A DNA stretch of 64,000 bases from Caecitellus pseudoparvulus. Lineage: Eukaryota; Bigyra: Bicosoecida. Location: contig CBFFRQ010000069.1 in NCBI GenBank assembly GCA_965644315.1, positions 1,302,001-1,366,000 of the forward strand. The letters run 5' to 3'. Below are positions 9,701 to 18,673 of this stretch, one piece after another. The position numbers and the translations under genes are program-made. Every line of letters starts with the position of its first letter. Positions within the stretch are counted from its first letter, which is position 1. The notes below the pieces were generated by a model, which was not told where the DNA came from, searched no databases, and saw only the letters and a program-made list of their open reading frames with translations.

Positions 9701-11672
9701 CTGACGCGACTTGCCCATGGACCAGCACCCTGTCTCCTCGGACAAGGGACGTTTCCTTCGGGAACTTCACGACCTGGCCTCCTTTGTGGGCTGACACGGC
9801 GCGATTGGTGTCTGCGGCGATGTCTGCATGGCGCCACGCGAAGGAGCCTTGCACAGACAGCACAGCTTGGGCATTCTGCAGTGGCAGGTCCGGCGTAGGG
9901 ACTGTCAGGCTTTCGAAGAATGCGTCCATGCGCCTGGCGCTCACACCAGCTTGCAGCACCCCAGTCACAACCCAAGCGTACGCGTTGAGCGGAAAAACGA
10001 GCGACTGCAGCAGAGACACAGCTGTGAACACGGCTGAGGGTTTCAATGCGGCATGTCGCCCAGCTGTGTGAGAGAGGCCATACACAGCTGCAAAGGTGCA
10101 CAGCGTGACGAGGACGGGGGTAGCCGCCCACAGGTACACACAAGCAGCATCCAAGAATTTGCGGGCACTCAGTGCTGCCACCTCCCGCTCCCGAGCAAAC
10201 ACCATGCGGGCCAGCGAGAACACTTCCCATCCAAGCATCTTCAGGCTGGAGATGGAGGAGAGAGCCTCACCGCCAGCCTGCAATCGCTCGTCCCTGTGCC
10301 CCATCATCTCGCCGGTCAGCGCGCCGATGCGCTTTGAGAGGGCGATGTTCAGGGGCACGAACAAAGCGATGATGGCAGCACCAGCAAGGAACGCGGAGTG
10401 CACTTGAGTGTAGAGCAGGTACAGAGTGACCGCCACCTGCACAGGCAAGGCCCAAAGCTGATGCGCCGAGGCGACGACATCCATGACCTGCTGCGTGTCC
10501 ACACTGAACATGTCCGTCACACGGCCAGTATTGAAGGCAGGGCGGAGGTGAGCAGGGCAGGCAACTGACGCTTTGAAAATGGCAGGCAGAAGAGCTCGGC
10601 GCACTCGCACTTGGACCTGTGCCACGCCGTAGTTGAACGCGGTGCCAACCACGGCGCTCAGCAGAGCAGCAGCTGGCATGCCCACCGCCAGCGCCAGCGC
10701 GTCCCAGTTTCGGCCTTCCTCCACGTTCTCGATCCACTGCAAAAGTCGCTGAAGTAGCAGTGGGCCAGCGAATGAGAGGGCCACAACACAGGCCTGCAGG
10801 GCCCCCAGAATAAGCATGGGGGTGCGAAAGGTGCTCCACAACGCTGAGGCTGTCCGACCCAGACACGGGTGCGCCGGCGGACCAAGCAGGGCCTGCCACA
10901 CTGCTTCTGCTTGCTCTTGGTCATCATCCTCTGGTGCCAGCTGTGGGACGTCTTCCACAGCAAGCTGGCAGTTGCTGCCGTGCTCCAGCAGCCGCCACAG
11001 CCAGGAGACAGTGAGGTACGAGGGCCAAGATGCCTGCTTGTGGGCGTGCGTGCGCCTTGCCCACGAAGCAACGTGTCTGGCAGCCTGCGCAGCATCGGCA
11101 GGGCGCGGACTGCGGCGGCAGAAGAATTCAGCCGCCGGCAGCAGGTTCGCAATGGCGCAGGAAGCGAAGCAGACCACCCGCAGCGTGGCCAGGAGCAGCG
11201 TGTCAGGCAAGTCTGCGCCCATGCTCAAGTTCATGGTGACTGACAGCCGCTGCATGCCGAGAAACGTCACAAACACGGCCAGGATGCCAGAGGGGAAGAC
11301 GCTCCAATGAAAGGCGTTGCTGGCCATGGAGGCCAGCAACGCTGCCAGCGCGTAGATCCCTGCACACGTACTGGCCACGATGGCAAAGGCTGTGCAATGC
11401 GTGCCTTTCCCCTGCCCGGCAGCCGTGATGGCCCACAGAGCCGAGAGCATGGCACCTAGCACCACTGCCATGGTCTGGCACCACACCAGCACGCAGCTTT
11501 GGGAGGCTCCGTACCCTTTGCCGCAAGCTCGGCGAGCAAAACCCAGGGTGAGCAGCAACATGACGGCAGAATCTAGCAGGGGATCGACCCAGGCGTTAAT
11601 GAATGAATGACCCTGGGTATGGCCGACTAAGTTCCAGTCATTGCTGCATTCCCATGGCTGCTGCGCTGGCAT
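6798..11672 (-). CDS. ABCC-type full ABC transporter (MRP family), 1624 aa
   Basis: Uninterrupted reading frame with ABCC (MRP) layout: an N-terminal hydrophobic domain (about residues 30-190), then TMD1, NBD1, TMD2 and NBD2. NBD1 has Walker A GQVASGKSS near residue 652, signature LSGGQ near 752 and Walker B LLLLDAPLGALD. NBD2 has Walker A GRTGSGKST near 1416, signature LSSGTKQ near 1519 and Walker B FVAVDEATSSTD. NBD1 lacks the catalytic Glu after the Walker B Asp (Ala instead), whereas NBD2 keeps it. Such an asymmetric ATP site is the usual ABCC condition. Members export glutathione conjugates, organic anions or metals at plasma or vacuolar membranes, and the substrate cannot be read from sequence. 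The start at 11672 lies 29 nt downstream of the promoter octamer. Confidence 0.9.
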   Translation of the reverse strand: MPAQQPWECSNDWNLVGHTQGHSFINAWVDPLLDSAVMLLLTLGFARRACGKGYGASQSCVLVWCQTMAVVLGAMLSALWAITAAGQGKGTHCTAFAIVASTCAGIYALAALLASMASNAFHWSVFPSGILAVFVTFLGMQRLSVTMNLSMGADLPDTLLLATLRVVCFASCAIANLLPAAEFFCRRSPRPADAAQAARHVASWARRTHAHKQASWPSYLTVSWLWRLLEHGSNCQLAVEDVPQLAPEDDDQEQAEAVWQALLGPPAHPCLGRTASALWSTFRTPMLILGALQACVVALSFAGPLLLQRLLQWIENVEEGRNWDALALAVGMPAAALLSAVVGTAFNYGVAQVQVRVRRALLPAIFKASVACPAHLRPAFNTGRVTDMFSVDTQQVMDVVASAHQLWALPVQVAVTLYLLYTQVHSAFLAGAAIIALFVPLNIALSKRIGALTGEMMGHRDERLQAGGEALSSISSLKMLGWEVFSLARMVFAREREVAALSARKFLDAACVYLWAATPVLVTLCTFAAVYGLSHTAGRHAALKPSAVFTAVSLLQSLVFPLNAYAWVVTGVLQAGVSARRMDAFFESLTVPTPDLPLQNAQAVLSVQGSFAWRHADIAADTNRAVSAHKGGQVVKFPKETSLVRGDRVLVHGQVASGKSSVLMALAGIMPPLTSGRRRQSAVHTILVPPKPWIRRMTVHENLVCLGDALVPLPGHEALRTALAQRALSAVDLEVDLASFPRGTSTRIRPGRLSGGQASRLGLARGLYAAWLVATTCDAEEPGALLLLDAPLGALDATTAANVTRRALNAGALQGTPWYDKARSHISIVLATHRPESFHGWSTSHWHIASGLVTTSHTSHHADQGGSVAPAFPKESAEAALSDEAGAEGVVEDPSQDEDDTEHRQAGALAGGTLSVYACAVPVGLLVVLFVSMLVMQSTRNGADWWLAQWSSSVALAERQAAQSSPGNTSSPSFFMPRRELWSPPPGFASSEFLVVFAAIAGVNTLATLIRSLAFAEGGLQAAKVLHRRLVSAIFSAPLTWFARHPTGQVTNRLSRDQYAVDETLPFQVNILLAQLLGITGTLVILGIATQGVFLAALPIVGVAYWRLQHVYRTAISRELKRLDSVTRSPLFAHFDECVALESPGLAVLQAAEVGATTQGGGVLRAELSRLQSVLRVNQRVLFANMAGAQWLGIRLQGLGVFVLCVISLWAVFDRLLADPPEPGQHRGDAPGAYSTAEQSAGASGLALAYALPITAALQGLIAALAATEQEFVSVERVREYFGAPRESQNLTSALSTALRHLHDQVGGTVQGCWCCLRAASATAASRQQVNAEFTAATGGRRAPPPQLSINIDGSAATQPLLLGASLGPEPDRTLHLRLKHLGVSYASESSQRRPLALDLRQHDISIAPGTKVGVVGRTGSGKSTLLAALWRLTPSPAHGAVLWNGREASRVPLLAHRTSMTAVPQDPLVLSGQVRDSLDPYGRHSLQEMQEALRSVGLARLTPWDEVEPGATNLSSGTKQLLSIARALLEGRSFVAVDEATSSTDAGAEEVVSSLLRALPATTTLFVIAHRLATLQGMDLIMVLQEGKLVEFGSPRELASRGGAYSQLLAASHSGAASGATRP

Positions 11673-12015
11673 GCTTCCGGCTCAACTGGTTGGGTGGTGT
11701 TGCGGAAATTGGACGACTTGGCGTGCTACAAGTTCCTGGGGCAGGGCACGCGCCCAGAGCCTGACCCAGCCGTGGCAAGAGAATGCAGTGGAAGTGGTGT
11801 AGGGACAGGCAACACAGATCCAAGGGGCAGGGCTTAGGCCTTTCTCGGCGCCTGGGTGGTGACGTCCTGGGTTTTGTCAGGTGCAGGGCCGATGCATGCA
11901 AGAGGTACTGCTGCGACAAATCCGACATCCAAAGTTGCTCCAGCGAAAAGCACGGTCACTCCACTCACACACACAGTAACCTCTGTTGCTCGTCCCCAGC
12001 ACCGCAGCGCCAAGC
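11673..12015. other. divergent promoter spacer between ABCC and CHMP4 genes
   Basis: A 343-bp spacer between two divergent genes. It carries one GCGGAAAT octamer close to the transporter start. Short open frames here have no coding character. Confidence 0.6.
11702..11709 (-). promoter_or_regulatory. ATTTCCGC octamer upstream of ABCC gene
   Basis: In the sense orientation of the transporter the context is CCAATTTCCGCAACACC, and the ATG at 11672 follows the octamer after 29 nt. Confidence 0.45.
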
Positions 12016-13057
12016 ATGTTCAACATCTTCGGCACCCGCAGCCAGGAGCAGAAACGCAAGGCAGCCACGCCAGCTGCCAACAGTGCTCGAACCATGGAAG
12101 CGTTGAAGAAGGCGACGGAGCGAGAGGCTGCCCTGGAGAAGAAGATCAAGTTTCTGCAGCAGAAGAAGGACGCACTGCATGCTCAGGCCAAGGCTAAGCT
12201 GGCTGCTGGAGACAAGACGGGAGGTGTGTGGCGGCCCCATTTCTCTGAAACGCCGGCGGCACCTGGCCTCGCTTGCCTGGAGGCCTGCGTCTCACACGCT
12301 CAGCGCGGCAGACCTTCCACACAGCACTCAGTCACCCACAAACCCTGCCCCGTCCCCTGCTTTGCAGCCAAGCACATTCTCAAGCGCAAAGCCATGCTGG
12401 ACTCGCAACTGGCGCAGGTGGAGGCAGCGCTCGGCAAGTCCATGCTCATGCGAGGGGCATTGGAGCAGTCCAACATGACCCAGCAAGTCGCTCATGGAAT
12501 GCGGAGTGCCCAGGAGGCACTGGCACAAGCTAACGCTGGCATCAACCCCGACGAAATCGCCGACATCATGGACTCCGCGCAGGAGCAAGTGGAGGCCGTC
12601 CAGTCGGCCTCTGACGCGCTCAGCATGCCGATGCCAGGCGAGATGGATGAAGTATGTGCACCCCGTACGCGACAAGGCCGCTGTGCCACGGCACTCCACC
12701 TTCGTGCCTCGCTCCCCGCAGTTCGATATGGAGGATGCTTTGGCAGAGCTGGACGACGACATCGCTGCTGACCAGGCCAAGGTTGCGGCGCCGACTGCAG
12801 CACCACTACCACCCACCGCCGCTATGCCAGCAGCGACAACACAGGCTTCGACAGCCACTGCAGCCACCACATCAACCACAGGTGCCGCAGAAGCTGCCGC
12901 GCTTCCTCAGGCACCGTCTGCGTCTCTGCCAGCAGCGGCCACGGCTGCCACGCCAGGCACTGCGGTTCCTGCAGGTGCCGGTGGAGCGGGCGGCGGTGGG
13001 GAGAGCGAAGACATGGATGACGAACTGCGCATGCTGGAGGCATCCATGGCGATGTGA
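12016..13057 (+). CDS. CHMP4: ESCRT-III subunit CHMP4/VPS32/SNF7
   Basis: Three exons (12016-12223, 12368-12651, 12722-13057) give 275 aa. The exon lengths sum to whole codons across 144-nt and 70-nt introns. The N-terminus is the basic Snf7 core (EREAALEKKIKFLQQKKDA, KAKLAAGDKTGAKHILKRKAML), followed by the acidic regulatory helices (ALSMPMPGEMDE, FDMEDALAELDDDI). The protein ends in DDELRMLEASMAM, a MIM1-type Vps4-binding tail. Snf7 proteins polymerise on endosomal and plasma membranes to drive budding and scission. The linker between core and tail (about residues 190-255) is unusually rich in Ala, Thr and Pro. The stop is 17 bp from that of the convergent UBA gene. Confidence 0.9.
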
Positions 13058-13074
13058 ATGCATTGCACGGCGCA

Positions 13075-15483
13075 TCACCCCCACGGGCTGGCGCGCGTGC
13101 CTCGTCCACTCTCGTGGCGCCCGTTGGACCAGCCTGCTTTGAACTCCCGCGCACCCCCATCTTCCGCGACGAGGCCTTTGCCTGCCCCCACTGAAGCCGA
13201 GGCAGGCGGTGCCTGCGCAACTCGTGCGGCAGATGCGCTGGCACCTGCCGCGGCGGGGCCGGCGGCAGCCTGCCCTGCACCGGCAGCTAAGGCTGGTGCA
13301 GGCGGAGCGGAGACCAGGCTGGGTGTGTGTCGTGACGGCAGGCTGCCCCACATGCCGCCCCCGAATCCCGCCACGGTGCGACCTCGTCCCCGGCCACCCC
13401 TCCCTCTGCGACCCCTGGCAAGGATGCTGGCCCCCGTTCGGCGCACGCCTGGCTTGTTGCCGCGTCGAACTCGCACAGGCTCCCGGGCCGCCCCAGACCG
13501 AGCGCCATGCGAAGTGTGGAGCTGGTCAGACACGTGCATCTTCAACGATCCCAGCGGGTCTGAACTCGTCGAAGGCAGTACAGCATCCTTGCCAGGCGCT
13601 GCTGGGGTGGACTTGGTGCCTGCACGCGCAAGGGCTGCGCGCTGACTGGCTGAGACGCCTCCCAACATTGTGACGGTGCCGGATGCACGCCTTCCGAAGG
13701 CCTTGCGTGCTGCTGCCGCGGTTGCGTGTGACTCATCCGCTTCCTTGCTGACCTCGTCAAAGGCTTTCACATCCCGAAGCTGGCCTACAGGCACGGCACC
13801 CTTGGCGGGCACTGCCCTTGAGGCTTCCATGGCCGCCCCTCCGTCGTCATCCTCTTCCGCCTCTTGCAGCTGTTTCATGAGCCGGAAGGAGGGCACGTCC
13901 ATGCCAAGCTCTGCTGCTTTTGCTTCTTCGTCGGCGTCGTCGTCTCCCCCTGCCGCCTCAGCGTGCCCTTCCGCCGCACTGGCAGCACCCTGCTCAGTGG
14001 GGTTTGGTGCAGAGGCGCAGGAATGCGACGCAGCACCTGCGCTTGGTGCTCCAAGTCTGCTTGCGTGCACCTCGAACCACTCATCACCATCGGCATCCGT
14101 GAGGGCGGGCTGAGTCCGGTCTGCGTCAAGGCCCACTGCCTCCTCAAGACTAGGCACCAAGAGGGAGGCACGGCGCAGGCCGCGAAGCGAGAACAGACAA
14201 GAGCCGCCATCGACTCGCACTGCTAGGAATTCACACATGAACTCAGCACGTCGCTTCATGCTCCCTATCGACGTGCCAAGCGCAGCCACCACGCCAGAGC
14301 CCTGCGCGACTCTCTTCGGGTTCATCGCTGCTGAGGGCAGCTGTAGCTCAGGGTGTGGGCAGCACTGCAGCAGGAAGTGTGCCACCTGTACAGCACACAG
14401 GGAAAGGCACACGTCTGAGCTCTGGCCTGGGCTGCGTGCGGTGATGCGCATGGTTGGCAGGAGCGGAAGTGGGCCGCTGTAGCTCTCAGCACCCTTCTTC
14501 TGATTCAGCTCTACAAGAGACTGCCGCACAGAAATCTCGCACACTGCACCCGCAGGAGCCCCGCTGCACACCTCGCGCAGGGACTTGCTGTGCACAGGGA
14601 CAAACCTGGCCGGGCCTGCCGTGGCAGCACCGTTAGCTGCGGTGTCCGTGTCCCCCGAGTCTGGCACCGCCACGTACTGCGCTGAGCCTGGCATGGAAGG
14701 CGGCACTGCATGCAGTAGGGATGGGTCTGTGGCGGCGTGAGCCTGCCCGGCTGCTTGCATCTGCGCGCTGGGTCTGACCACGTCCATCTCCAGGCCCTCG
14801 CCAGTGGCTTCTGAGCCTCCCCCCACGAGGCTGGCGACTTCGCCTGGGTGGGCGAAGATCCACTCCACAGCTGCTTCTACATCAGAGCCGCCCGTGTGTG
14901 ACAGCCCCAGTCGGGCAACAGGCGCTTCAAGCCCCAAGCACTCAACCAGTTGTTGTACAGCTGCAGGGTCCGGAGTCGAGTGCCCGTGTACCACGCCCCT
15001 TCCCCCGCCAGCAGTGAAGCCTCCCGAAGACTCCACTGATCCAGCACCAGCACGTGCCGGTAGCACACTCCCCTCTCCGCGTCGCCTCTTTTGGGCGGTG
15101 CCGAAAGCATCAGCCTCAGCCAGCGGCTCAGCTGGCGCTGGCAGAGGAGCGGCTGCCCCTGCCATTGCACCATCCTGGACCTGGCTGGCCACACCACGCC
15201 CCCGCTTCGCCCCCAACGACCCACCAGATGTAAAGCAGGCGTCAATGCCTTCATCTTGTGCTTTCATCGCCCACGTGACGGCCTCCTGTAACGAGGTGTG
15301 TGACGAGCTTGCAAGGCGGGCCAGCTCCTCGTCAAACCCCATGCCAAGCAGCTGAGCCAGGAGGTCTGCTGCTGCGCTTTGGGGGACGCTAAGCATGGTC
15401 CCAGTAGTCTCTTGTGTACTAGCAGCCGCATGAGGTGGCGCGGCTTGACTGGGGTGCCCCCCCGCTTCACTTGGCGTGGCCAT
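13075..15483 (-). CDS. Double-UBA-domain protein with RGG-type tail, 802 aa
   Basis: Two ubiquitin-associated-like domains are visible: LLAQLLGMGFDEELARLA near residues 38-78, and VQQLVECLGLEAPVARLGL...AVEWIFAHPGE near 172-215. A central region of mixed helices and strands (about 310-480) has no family I recognise. An acidic stretch EEDDDGG follows. Near residue 750 a Gly/Arg block (GRRGRGGRGRGR) suggests RNA or protein binding. The UBA domains imply interaction with ubiquitin or ubiquitylated proteins. The start at 15483 is preferred over an in-frame ATG at 15525 because the octamer sits 7 nt before it. Confidence 0.65.
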   Translation of the reverse strand: MATPSEAGGHPSQAAPPHAAASTQETTGTMLSVPQSAAADLLAQLLGMGFDEELARLASSSHTSLQEAVTWAMKAQDEGIDACFTSGGSLGAKRGRGVASQVQDGAMAGAAAPLPAPAEPLAEADAFGTAQKRRRGEGSVLPARAGAGSVESSGGFTAGGGRGVVHGHSTPDPAAVQQLVECLGLEAPVARLGLSHTGGSDVEAAVEWIFAHPGEVASLVGGGSEATGEGLEMDVVRPSAQMQAAGQAHAATDPSLLHAVPPSMPGSAQYVAVPDSGDTDTAANGAATAGPARFVPVHSKSLREVCSGAPAGAVCEISVRQSLVELNQKKGAESYSGPLPLLPTMRITARSPGQSSDVCLSLCAVQVAHFLLQCCPHPELQLPSAAMNPKRVAQGSGVVAALGTSIGSMKRRAEFMCEFLAVRVDGGSCLFSLRGLRRASLLVPSLEEAVGLDADRTQPALTDADGDEWFEVHASRLGAPSAGAASHSCASAPNPTEQGAASAAEGHAEAAGGDDDADEEAKAAELGMDVPSFRLMKQLQEAEEDDDGGAAMEASRAVPAKGAVPVGQLRDVKAFDEVSKEADESHATAAAARKAFGRRASGTVTMLGGVSASQRAALARAGTKSTPAAPGKDAVLPSTSSDPLGSLKMHVSDQLHTSHGARSGAAREPVRVRRGNKPGVRRTGASILARGRRGRGGRGRGRTVAGFGGGMWGSLPSRHTPSLVSAPPAPALAAGAGQAAAGPAAAGASASAARVAQAPPASASVGAGKGLVAEDGGAREFKAGWSNGRHESGRGTRASPWG

Positions 15484-15490
15484 GTTGCTT

Positions 15491-15498
15491 GCGGAAAT
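15491..15498 (-). promoter_or_regulatory. ATTTCCGC octamer upstream of double-UBA gene
   Basis: Sense context is CTCTATTTCCGCAAGCAAC followed by the ATG at 15483, so 7 nt separate octamer and start. It decides the choice of start for this gene. Confidence 0.5.
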
Positions 15499-15603
15499 AG
15501 AGCTTGCACAGCTAGGTTCGGCCACAGATCTGTTGTGGAGCGCAGCAATCCGGAGCTCCTTCTCTCACGGACAGCAATGAATGCACAACGATGACGAAAG
15601 GCA

Positions 15604-17771
15604 GTGGCTTTTTTCTGCTGGGCCGTGCTACAAGGCGACCTGTCGTACGCTGCTCCTGCGTCCTCCCGCTGCTTGTCTCCAGCGGTTGTTGCAACCAAGC
15701 GACCCGGTCCGTGCAGATACACGAGCAAGGCAGCGCCGCAGAGGCAGTACAGCGGCAATAAGCAGAGTAAGGGTACGAGTAGTTTGTTCGCGTGGGAGTC
15801 GCGAATCTGGCTCAGCACGCCTGCGACCGAATTTCAGTGGCGCAGGACGCTGGTCACCAGAGTGGAGTCCGGGGGCCACACGGCGGGCAAGGCACAATTT
15901 CTCATCCGCCATCATCGTGCCCCGCCATCGTCTGAGGCGTGTACCCTCCAGAGCGCCCAGTTGAGTGCTGAATGCCTGGCAAGCGTGGGCCGTGGAGCTT
16001 GCAACGCCAAGAGCAAGGCTTCCATCACCTCCTGCGCTTGTAAGGCACGGATGGACGCGAGGCGGCGCAAACATGGAGCCAAGTCGGTCGACGTGCGCAT
16101 TCTGATGTCTCGCATTTCGTCGTCAAGTCGCATGGACTCCGGGGAAGTGCAGCGGTGGGCTCTGCAACACGAGGATCTGGCAGCGTTGCTGCAGATCCAA
16201 GGCGCAGCAGCAGCATCCTTGGCCAACATGAACCATAAGCTGTTGAAGGGGCACGTGTCTGCCCGACAAGACGACGAAAGAGTGTCCCTTCGACTCCTTG
16301 ACGCGACAGAGATGAGTGAGTGAGGGCGTCTCCGACCGAGAACGGAAGGAGCGCGTTGCATGCGGAAAATGCGGCGCACGGCACCTACTTTGAAGCGCCG
16401 TGCACCTTCCCTGACGCCTTTCCGACAGCCATGCAAGTACAAGATGACGAAAACAAGCAGGGAAAAGTGGATGGCGCCCGGACCGCCACAGTTTCTTTGT
16501 CCATGCATGACTGGGTCTTCGACGCGGAGCACGGAGGCGCTGCGCTGCTCCTGCAGCTCATTCGCTCAGCCCTGCCACGACGGGGCTCTCAGCCAGCTGC
16601 CTTTTCGTGCGCCGTTCCTCAGGAATGGCTAAATCACAAGCTGGGCCAGCTGTCACCCGCCTCTTGGGCAGAGTATCAGAGCATCGTTGCCACAGTTTGG
16701 GAGCAGTGCCTTCTGCGTGGCTTTCGAGCGACCCGCGAGCAAGCCAAGGAGACCCCTGCAGACTTGGAGCAGGCGGCAGCCAAGGTGGCAGCGAGTCTCA
16801 TCCAAGAAGAAGTTGCCGAGCAAGCCCTCAAGGCCAAGCGCAGGCACAAGCGCAAGCGCAAGCCTGCCAGTGGGCAGCTGCGCGAAAGTCGCGCCAAGCC
16901 TCGCGACACCAGTCCACACGCGCCGTGCACATCGCCGGGGGGGTCCATGAATTCCAAGCTGGCAGGGGACTCCGTGTTCGATGCACCGCAAGACGACGCT
17001 CCTTTGGAGCAGTGTGACCTGCCAGCGGTTGAACCCGCCCCGGACAAGCATGCCTCGTCTGTGCCGTCCGCGCGGCCAGGCGCTCTCAGGGCAAGCGCGG
17101 CCCTCGGCCACACCATGGTGGAAGAATCAAGTCCTGAAGGGGATGACCTTTGGCCTTTTGAGTACAGGTCAGGTGCGGTGACGCCGCCGGGCCGTCTGGA
17201 CCACGCAGGCGGTGGCCTAGAGCACCAGTTGGAGCGGTCCAGGGCAAACTCCTGCGACCTGCCGGGAGCAGATGCCGCTCAACCACTGCCATCTGGTGAT
17301 TCCTCCGCGCAGCCGGCCCCTCCTGTCACGCTGTCTCCAGAGGGAGCAAGCGTCGTCACTGGCCAGCACCGACACCTGTACTGGAACGCCGCTATCGGCA
17401 GCTCTGGCCTGGCCCACCCTGCACCACACTTCGGAGTGCAGGCTGCACATGTCCCGCACAGCAGCCTGAGTGCGCATGCGTGCCCTCCACAGTGGCAGCC
17501 AGGCATGCTCCCGCCCATGCCCATGCCGTCGACAGCTGGCGTGCCACACCACCCATTACTGCCTGTGCCGTCCTTTCTGGGCGGCGCAGCCTCAGGCCCA
17601 GCGCACGGGCATGGTCCTGATTTCCCTGCTACGCCTGCTGTCGTGGCTGTGTGGCACCAGCAAGCTGCGGTTTACCATGCCATGCAGGCCCACATGTTGC
17701 AGCACAGGGTGGTGGCAGCCCATCCAAGCACTGCCGCTCCCCAGACTGATCAAAGACAAACTCCAAAATGA
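15604..17771 (+). CDS. Uncertain two-exon gene, basic low-complexity protein
   Basis: The 3' exon (16429-17771) is a long frame. It opens with QVQDDENKQGK, has a structured stretch (SLSMHDWVFDAEHGGAALLLQLIRSALPRRG...WLNHKLGQLSPASWAEYQSIVATVW) and a Lys/Arg-rich nuclear-localisation-like segment (KAKRRHKRKRKP). A 250-residue Pro/His/Ala-rich tail follows. A strong donor GTGAGTGAGG at 16316 and an acceptor TTTCCGACAG ending at 16428 would join it in frame to an upstream exon ending ...SLRLLDATEM. The 5' part back to 15604 has weak coding character, and the real start may lie anywhere from 15604 to 16431. No family is recognised. A DNA- or RNA-binding role is only a guess from the basic block. 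Confidence 0.4.
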
Positions 17772-17862
17772 ATTTGCGTGAATCAAGTGGCTCCTACACC
17801 CCGCGAGCGGCTGTGCTTCAGTTGGTGCCGTTGGAATCCTCCCTCTCGGCACAGCCCTGCCT

Positions 17863-17870
17863 GCGGAAAT
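17863..17870 (+). promoter_or_regulatory. GCGGAAAT octamer upstream of COMMD gene
   Basis: The context is CCTGCGGAAATTGAACC followed directly by the ATG at 17877, so 6 nt separate octamer and start. Forward orientation. Confidence 0.5.
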
Positions 17871-17876
17871 TGAACC

Positions 17877-18648
17877 ATGGAGGTGGCGTTGTTGTCTGCT
17901 CCTGCGGGTGCGTCTGGGCTTGGGCTCCAGTGCACTGCAAGCGTGGCAGCAAGAATCATTTAACCCTCCTTTGCAGGCTTTGCGTCCGCCTGCCGGAGTT
18001 TTGCTGCCGCCGAGACGAAGGGCGGAGCGGAGGTGCTCAGCACCCTGGTGCACTCTGCCCATGCCGTCATTGTGAGGGAAGCTGTCGCAGTGGACGCTGA
18101 TGCAATTTCCCAAGTAAGCCCATGCGCCAAGGTGTAGGCACTGGCAGCCCGCCAAGCATGGCTCCTCTGCGTCTGCGCAGGAGCTGCGAGGAACCGGCGT
18201 GCATGCCTCGGTGCAGGCTGTGCAAGAGTGGAGCACAGCCTTGGCGTTTGTGTACCGGGCCGTGCAATCGCACAGTCCCAGTGCCGCAGAGCTCCAGGAG
18301 CTGCTTGTATCGGCTACAGAGCTGAGCGCAGGTGCCGCAGAGCTCGTGTGCAGACCTCTGTCAAGGCAAGCAGGTGGCGCAGGAGAGCAAGCTGGTGTGG
18401 CACAGTTGAGCATGTCCATTGGGCGGCTGGCAGGAGCTGAGTGGTCTGTTGGGGCCAGCGTCGCAAGCGGCATGGGGGCTGATACCGCTGCTGGCGACTT
18501 GCCGCTGCAGCCGTTCGTCAACTTGCAGCTGCGTGTGAGCACCGTGGAGGGTGGGGTCAAACACACACCGCTTCAACTGACGCTGGGCGAGTTCAACGAG
18601 CTGCACCAGCAGCTGAAAGACATGGCACAGGCCATGGATGGCGTGTGA
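17877..18648 (+). CDS. COMM-domain protein, 211 aa
   Basis: Exons 17877-17907, 17977-18113 and 18181-18648 sum to whole codons. The C-terminal 70 residues match the COMM domain: a Trp-containing strand (LAGAEWSVGASVASG), then FVNLQLRVST, a strand with KHTPLQLTL, and a last helix EFNELHQQLKDMAQAMD. The N-terminal half is helical, like the HN domain of COMMD proteins. In animals ten COMMD paralogues form a ring that joins CCDC22 and CCDC93 in the Commander complex for endosomal recycling of membrane cargo. I cannot say which paralogue this is. The first coding exon is only 31 nt. Confidence 0.7.
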
Positions 18649-18673
18649 GCAATACAGGCGAGGTGTTCCACCA

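Noticed and set aside
15912-16532. Minus-strand frame of 206 codons antisense to the uncertain gene
   Set aside because: Composition is Cys/Arg/Ser-rich without structure, and the splice signals seen at 16316 and 16428 are on the plus strand.
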